In this document: positions 58,710-64,000 of the stretch, one piece after another
How the letters are laid out: every line of letters begins with the position of its first letter
How positions within the stretch are numbered: position 1 is the first letter of the stretch
Origin: Mactromeris polynyma
Taxonomy: Eukaryota; Mollusca; Bivalvia; Venerida; Mactridae
Direction of reading: 5' to 3'
DNA: 64,000 bases
NCBI GenBank assembly: GCA_032209605.1
Contig: JASFXZ010000001.1
Coordinates: forward strand, 27,284,619 to 27,348,618
Position numbers and translations under genes: made by a program
Notes under the pieces: generated by a model
What the model was told of the DNA's origin: nothing
The model's database searches: none
The model's input: the letters and a program-made list of their open reading frames with translations, nothing else

Positions 58710-58835
58710 TGTGTCTGTTGTTGAGAGGTTGATGCTCTGTACAGAGGTTAATGGTACTAAACGTTAACTTAGGAAACTAGGATAAAGTTGTTGAAAAGAG
58801 GTTGTTGCTTAATAGAGGGCCGCTCTGGAGAGTTT
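58710..58835. repeat. Decayed copies of the AGAGGTTGT dispersed repeat
   Basis: TTGAGAGGTTGATGCTCTGT, CAGAGGTTAATGG and AAAGAGGTTGTTGCTTAATA then GAGGGCCGCTCTGGAGAG are successive diverged copies of the core seen in the array at 3.65-3.85 kb (GAGGTTGTTGCTATGGAGAG). Confidence 0.6.
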
Positions 58836-58871
58836 TAGATAACACTGTGATGAGCAGTAAGCAAAGAGAGG

Positions 58872-59065
58872 CCGGATATTTCTGAGGCACGATATTGAGG
58901 GGATATATCTGAGGTACGATATTGAGGGGATATATCTGAGGTACGATATTGAAGGGATATTTCTGAGGCACGATATTGAGGGGATATTTCTGAGGCACGA
59001 TATTAAGGGGATATTTCTGAGGCACGATATTGAGGGGATATTTCTGAGGCACGATATTGAGGCAT
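58872..59065. repeat. 27-bp minisatellite array (7 copies)
   Basis: The unit is GGATATTTCTGAGGCACGAT then ATTGAGG. Middle-left copies have GGATATATCTGAGGTACG instead. A minus frame of YPLNIVPQK repeats results from the 27-bp period; no gene. Confidence 0.95.
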
Positions 59066-62000
59066 TTATGCAGTTTCCGATACAGAAATCTGAACTTCGA
59101 ATGTTTATTATTTTACATCTCTAATACTTTTATGTAACCAGGGCATTTCTGTGTATCAACATGTTTTATGACTTAAAGTAATCCACTTAACAATATCGTT
59201 CAGCAGTACAGAGAAGCTAGATTCCATACTGTCTGTCGTGCGCATTTCTTTCGCCCACTTTCAAAATGACCAACATATTAATGTGAAGACACGCGGTCTC
59301 TCACGGAAAAAGCTAAATCTAAAGAAACTTCTAGTTGGCGTAAATGGTTTGAAATATGGGGATGTCAAATGTGACAATTGCAGATATTTAGAGGAAGCTA
59401 GAAACATGAATGAACCATTTATCAAAATAATTGAGGGTCTGTTCGCGTCGTCCAGGAGACTAGGCGATTCGTGAAAACAAAACTAATCCATTTAAGGAAC
59501 ACAAAAATGTTGACAGTCTTTAATGCACAAGACGACATCTTTGGCACTTGTGCAAAGTCATATTTCAGAATAGTGAATATATGTAAGAAATTGCGATATC
59601 ATGGTTATAATATATGTGACGTTTTGATCCGATCTATAACCGAGCTGTCCTTTCCTAAAACTCATAACAATCGAAGTTGCGATCTGTTTTATCAAAAACA
59701 TACACTTGTTCCTAACAATTTTCTGGTACTTATAAATGTATTAAATTATGTATAATCAAAACATATCAAGTAACCGTAAGTTGTCTAGTTGCTAAACAAA
59801 TTATGACATAAAGTGTGCATGAACGCTTGGTTGGCATAAACGGAAATCGGTAATTTCTAATAACTTTATATATATAACTTTAAAATGAAAATATAGAACA
59901 TAAAAGACTACAGAACAAAACGCACGAAACGGAAGTGAAATATTAAAAACTTTCATACGCTTAAAATGCATGTCTCGACAGTTTTTGCATGATTAAATTG
60001 CTTTCTAACACGATAATTCCTCATACACGTGCATTTTCAAATGGGGCGCTTGAGTTGTGGTCGAGTGGTCAACTACAATGGCCACTTTCAAATGTCCTGG
60101 GGGTCAAGTTACAGTCACTATTCTGTGCATTGTCCGAAATTCACAGCTAGCCAGTATAAAAATCACCGTCCCTATAATGGGATATATTCACTGTAATCAT
60201 TAGTAGAAAACACAGGTGCGTGGTCAACGAAATTTTCACTTTTTTCTTTTCATGTTCAACTCAAATTAGCCAATTTATGGAGACATTTGAAACGAAGGAG
60301 GGCGTATCGTCGTGCAGAATGTTACAGTAATGTTACAGCAAGGTCTTAAGGGTCATGTCTCTTCAATAAGGGCCAGTATCAGAGAGTAACATGACAGTGT
60401 CAAGGAGTTTTGGAGGGCGTTATGTAATGGACATAGGGATACCCGTCGAGTGGACGGCAAGGAGGTTAAAATTTAATTAGATAGTTACATATTCTGTATT
60501 TAAGTTTCGAACGCCTCAAGATACAGAAAACAATTAAATATTATTCAACATGAGCACCGGATAGACAACTACTCCACACTTCTCTGCACCCAGTTTCATG
60601 TAATTTATTACTGTTCTTACACTGTATTAAGGATTACGCCGACTTGTACGCTATAAGTATTTTAATGATTTTTCTTATCTGTGCATACATTGTTGTAAAG
60701 AGATAAAACACGATTATTTCGAATCAACGAATGTAGTGGTGTAGGAATCGAGCCCCGGACACAAAGCTTTTTGGTAACCGGGGTCCATATTACGCATCGA
60801 GTGCGATGATTTGCTGTCTTCACAGCGACTACAGGTTAGGACATCGCCAATCTGTCATGGAGAGTGATTGATATAAGTTGTAACTTGCTTCACATAGGAT
60901 ATAAAATCTTGTGCAGTATTTGCTGTCCGCGTCATCTTATACGCCAGTTTTATTTCAGATAATTTCCTCAAAGCTGGTGCTATTTTGGGGATAAATTTGA
61001 ATATACATGTAGTTAGCTGTGTGACGTTTGTTTCAATGTATGGAATTGACGAAACATTTTTATGAAAACCTATGGAAGTCAGTCGCAACGTTCCAGACTG
61101 TTTGGTCACCATTTGGTTAATACAAGCATAGCGGGTCAGCTTTTTTGTAAATACTTTCGGTCAATTTAGGCCTACTGTTCAATGCCTAACACGTAATATG
61201 TACTTTTAGTTATAAGACACAACATTGCTTTACTGACATTAGTGACTAGTATAGTTATATAAATATAGCAAATTTTGAATTAAATATTTTTAATAATGGT
61301 AATCTTTCTTCAATGTAACAAATATCCATGGCATATACGTTATTATCAAAGTACAGTGTTATAAAACAATATTAACGTAAATTTCAGTATGTTTCTAAAA
61401 TCTCTAAATGTAAATATATGGAATTGTCATGATTAATGTATGTAAATAAAAAACAACATAGTTAGAACGTATACGAAAACTTAAATTGAAATACACTACC
61501 CCTTAAACAAACCCCTGTAGGTTCCTTGAATCGTTCGTACAGTTTACGGTGCTACATATTATATATACGAGTACATGTACAATCGATGCTTATGTGTGTA
61601 TATACATTTGAACATTTGTGTGTGTGAACATTGAAGTTCTTCACAATAGGAGTTATATTTGTTTGTAAACATTCAAGCTCTTCACAATGGGAGGACAACA
61701 TGGCGTTCTGAATACTCTTCTCTTCTGAAGTTACATACTTCATGCAACAATGTACGACTTTTTTGATACCTTGTTTCCGCATTGTGTGCTGAAGCATGGA
61801 CAATAAATGTTTTATAATGTTAACACAACCTTGTGTAGTCTGTAATCTCTGGAGGGAAAACCTTTTGGTATTCAGTTTAAATGTTCTTTTAAACCCAGTT
61901 TTATAGTCAGTTGCCGTGCACCTTTCCTACAATATACGAACATGACAGAGAATATTGTCCGCAAATTAAAGGCTTGCCAACTCATGATGTATTTTTATTA

Positions 62001-64000
62001 TTTTTCTGACTCGAATATCTGCGGAAATGGATAATTATTTAAATCTTCTGGTACGAACTATTTGAATTTCTTAACATTTTTTTCTGTTTTAAAGCCTGCT
62101 ATTAATTTACATTTTTCTGTTGAAATTTTATTTCTATGTTTAAAAAATGTTTTCAGTGACCACTGAGTGGAAGATTATAAACTTGAGACCAGTCTCCATG
62201 GTAACATCTCATTTTCATTCTCTTTTTCAATTTAATATAAACTTTCGTTATATGTTTCATTAACAATTAAGATGATTCATGTCATAGTATGAACTACTGT
62301 AATGTATAATTGTATGATAATCTTTAGAACGTTTAGACAAAAAATGAAATGGGCACTTTGAGATCAATTTGAATCAGTTACCTCTGGTCATCGAACTGAC
62401 CATGATAGTTTTCATTTGACAAAATGAAATATTCAGTATCATTTATGTTTTATGTTAATGGGTTTTGAATGTGAATCCGAGATTTGAGTGTCAGTATTGA
62501 TTGCTAAGTAACGGTCATAAAACCCCACCCACATATCAAACTTTTTATTTCGATGGAAGCATGCACTGTCGATTATCGTAGTCAATTTATACGTAAGAAA
62601 TTGCCATGTAGCTTTTATACATAGTTGCATACATACATGTTATTTTACTTATAATGGCAATAAATGCAACATTAACCACAACAAAACAACAATAACAAGA
62701 ACAGATACAACAACAACAATTACAACAATGATAAATACAACAACAATTGCAGCAATTACAACAGTCGTACTACACCAACTGTAGCAACAACAATAACATT
62801 TTAGGAATTTAGTTGAAAATGAAAATTGGATTTTGGATTTGAGAGACTATTCTGAAGATATGGAAAACTTCGGACCGAGTAATTTAAATCCTGAAATCTA
62901 GTCTGTGAGGTTAGTTATTCACCATCACCATTTCTGTAATATTAACACGCGATAGCTGTTAATATACACACAGTAAGTCGCTTGGCTTCTAAACCCTCCT
63001 GACGACACGATACCGAGTCGTCTGCGATGACTCAAATTATATTTATTGAAAATTTTAAATAATTAAAATCATCTCTGACTCATAGATTGACCCCGACAAG
63101 ATATCGAATTAAATAAAATGATTGGACAGATAAAAACGACGAGATGTTTACCGTATAACTGGGTGCTCGTACCGAGTTGTCGACGTGCTGACCCAGAATG
63201 ACAAATATTCCAGATGACACCCGTAACACGTATTTTGTGTATACATACAAATAAATAAAATTTATCTACGTTTTTTTCTGAACAGAAATTTGCGATAACT
63301 TTAATGATATGTGAATAAAGAAGAATTTCTTTTATCTTTGAAAAAATAGGGTTTCATTATTTCAATTCTATTTATTGTAATTGACAGTATACGTTTTTAA
63401 TGTCCTCGGACGACAGACAAGATATGAGATGACAATATGGCCAATAAACACGGTAAGATCAGCTATTACACGATACCCGGGTACTAATTTGTTGTCCATA
63501 ACCCTCTGTGACCCGGTGCAGGCCTGGGATAGGCCCGTATCGGGGCTATAAATCCAAGTAGTTTCACCTTTAATAACTACTTACCTACACCGCTACATGA
63601 TCTATCATACGCCCCATGTCATTGTCGACCACAAAATGGCACTTCAAGTGAATTTTCTGACCGACTATAATCATTAACCCATCGCTTCATCGACCATCAC
63701 AATTCCGGTCATCTTGATTTCTTGTAAGATTTATAACATTTAAATAGTAATTATGTTTTATGTTAACTTTGAGTTATACGTTATAAATCATTTGTTGAAT
63801 AATATAGTGTCTGTGAAATATGTTCTCTATACCTACGTTTGTTGCCCTTGTTAGAAAATAACTTTGTATTTCGATTGATTCTTGATGATTATGATTTTTA
63901 AAATAATGAAAAATCATATGATGTAAATGCTTCTAATATTATAAATGACATCGAAAGCGTGTGATAATACTATAACCACGTGTTTCACCACTTAAATAAC
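59066..64000. other. Non-coding right end of window
   Basis: 4.9 kb with no recognised gene. Two adjacent + frames at 59238-59474 and 59471-59755 (78 and 94 codons) have no known motif. 61630-61697 holds two diverged copies of AACATTnAAGnTCTTCACAA. 62660-62790 is degenerate CAA/ACAACA simple sequence. 63440-63580 is GC-richer (AGGCCTGGGATAGGCCCG, TATAAATCC) and could be regulatory. A weak tRNA-like segment at 60736-60815 is listed separately. Confidence 0.45.
60736..60815 (-). mobile_element. Possible tRNA-derived SINE fragment
   Basis: On the minus strand, GGCTCGATTCC (60754-60744) fits a Pol III B box and is preceded by GTGTCCGG and CCCCGGTTACCAAAAAGCTT, as in tRNA-derived heads. No good A box is visible and no body or tail could be matched to the other SINEs. 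Confidence 0.35.

Overview
This is an AT-rich animal (eukaryotic) window with a single confidently recognisable protein-coding gene: a two-exon SoxB1 (Sox1/2/3-type) HMG-box transcription factor on the + strand, CDS exons 35283-35675 and 36620-37237, predicted 336 residues. The organism is probably a lophotrochozoan, most likely a mollusc. That rests on the SoxB1 sequence, two copies of a tRNA-derived SINE sharing the tail ATACTGTTGAAAAnnGGCG, a truncated LINE whose C-terminus has the IENEYHFLL/CPKY pattern, and very heavy minisatellite content. The species cannot be named from the sequence.

Layout. 1-4.7 kb: four tandem arrays (63-, 24-, mixed 27/45- and 36-bp units) around a possible minus-strand first exon at 2680-2919. 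5-11.3 kb: non-coding, with a MITE-like inverted repeat and a second inverted repeat. 11.6-12.1 kb: 27-bp array between two perfect CRE palindromes. 12.2-18.5 kb: non-coding. 18.5-20.6 kb: 33-bp and 45-bp arrays. 21.9-22.1 kb: minus-strand tRNA-derived SINE. 22.7-23.3 kb: 26-bp array. 28.5-28.8 kb: 30-bp array. 28.8-41.6 kb: the Sox gene with promoter-like and 3' UTR signals, free of large arrays. 41.6-45.8 kb: 16-bp array, SINE, degenerate arrays. 48.4-51 kb: LINE fragments, a second SINE and a possible 34-nt microexon. 51.1-52.7 kb: the longest array (39/40-bp units). 58.3-59.1 kb: 14- and 27-bp arrays. The rest up to 64 kb is non-coding.

Fifteen arrays or duplications cover about 8.4 kb (about 13%). 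Most long open frames are translations of arrays whose unit is a multiple of three, and they are not genes. No operons, CRISPR arrays, rRNAs, intact tRNAs or complete transposons are visible. The large non-coding space around an isolated SoxB1 gene fits a developmental regulator in a gene desert, where enhancers would be expected, but this is inference. I found no new multi-gene system. The observations most worth testing are the HMG-box intron with an in-frame tandem donor, the arrays made of splice-site-like units, the polar homogenisation of the 45-bp array, and the minus-strand promoter/exon at 2.7-2.9 kb.
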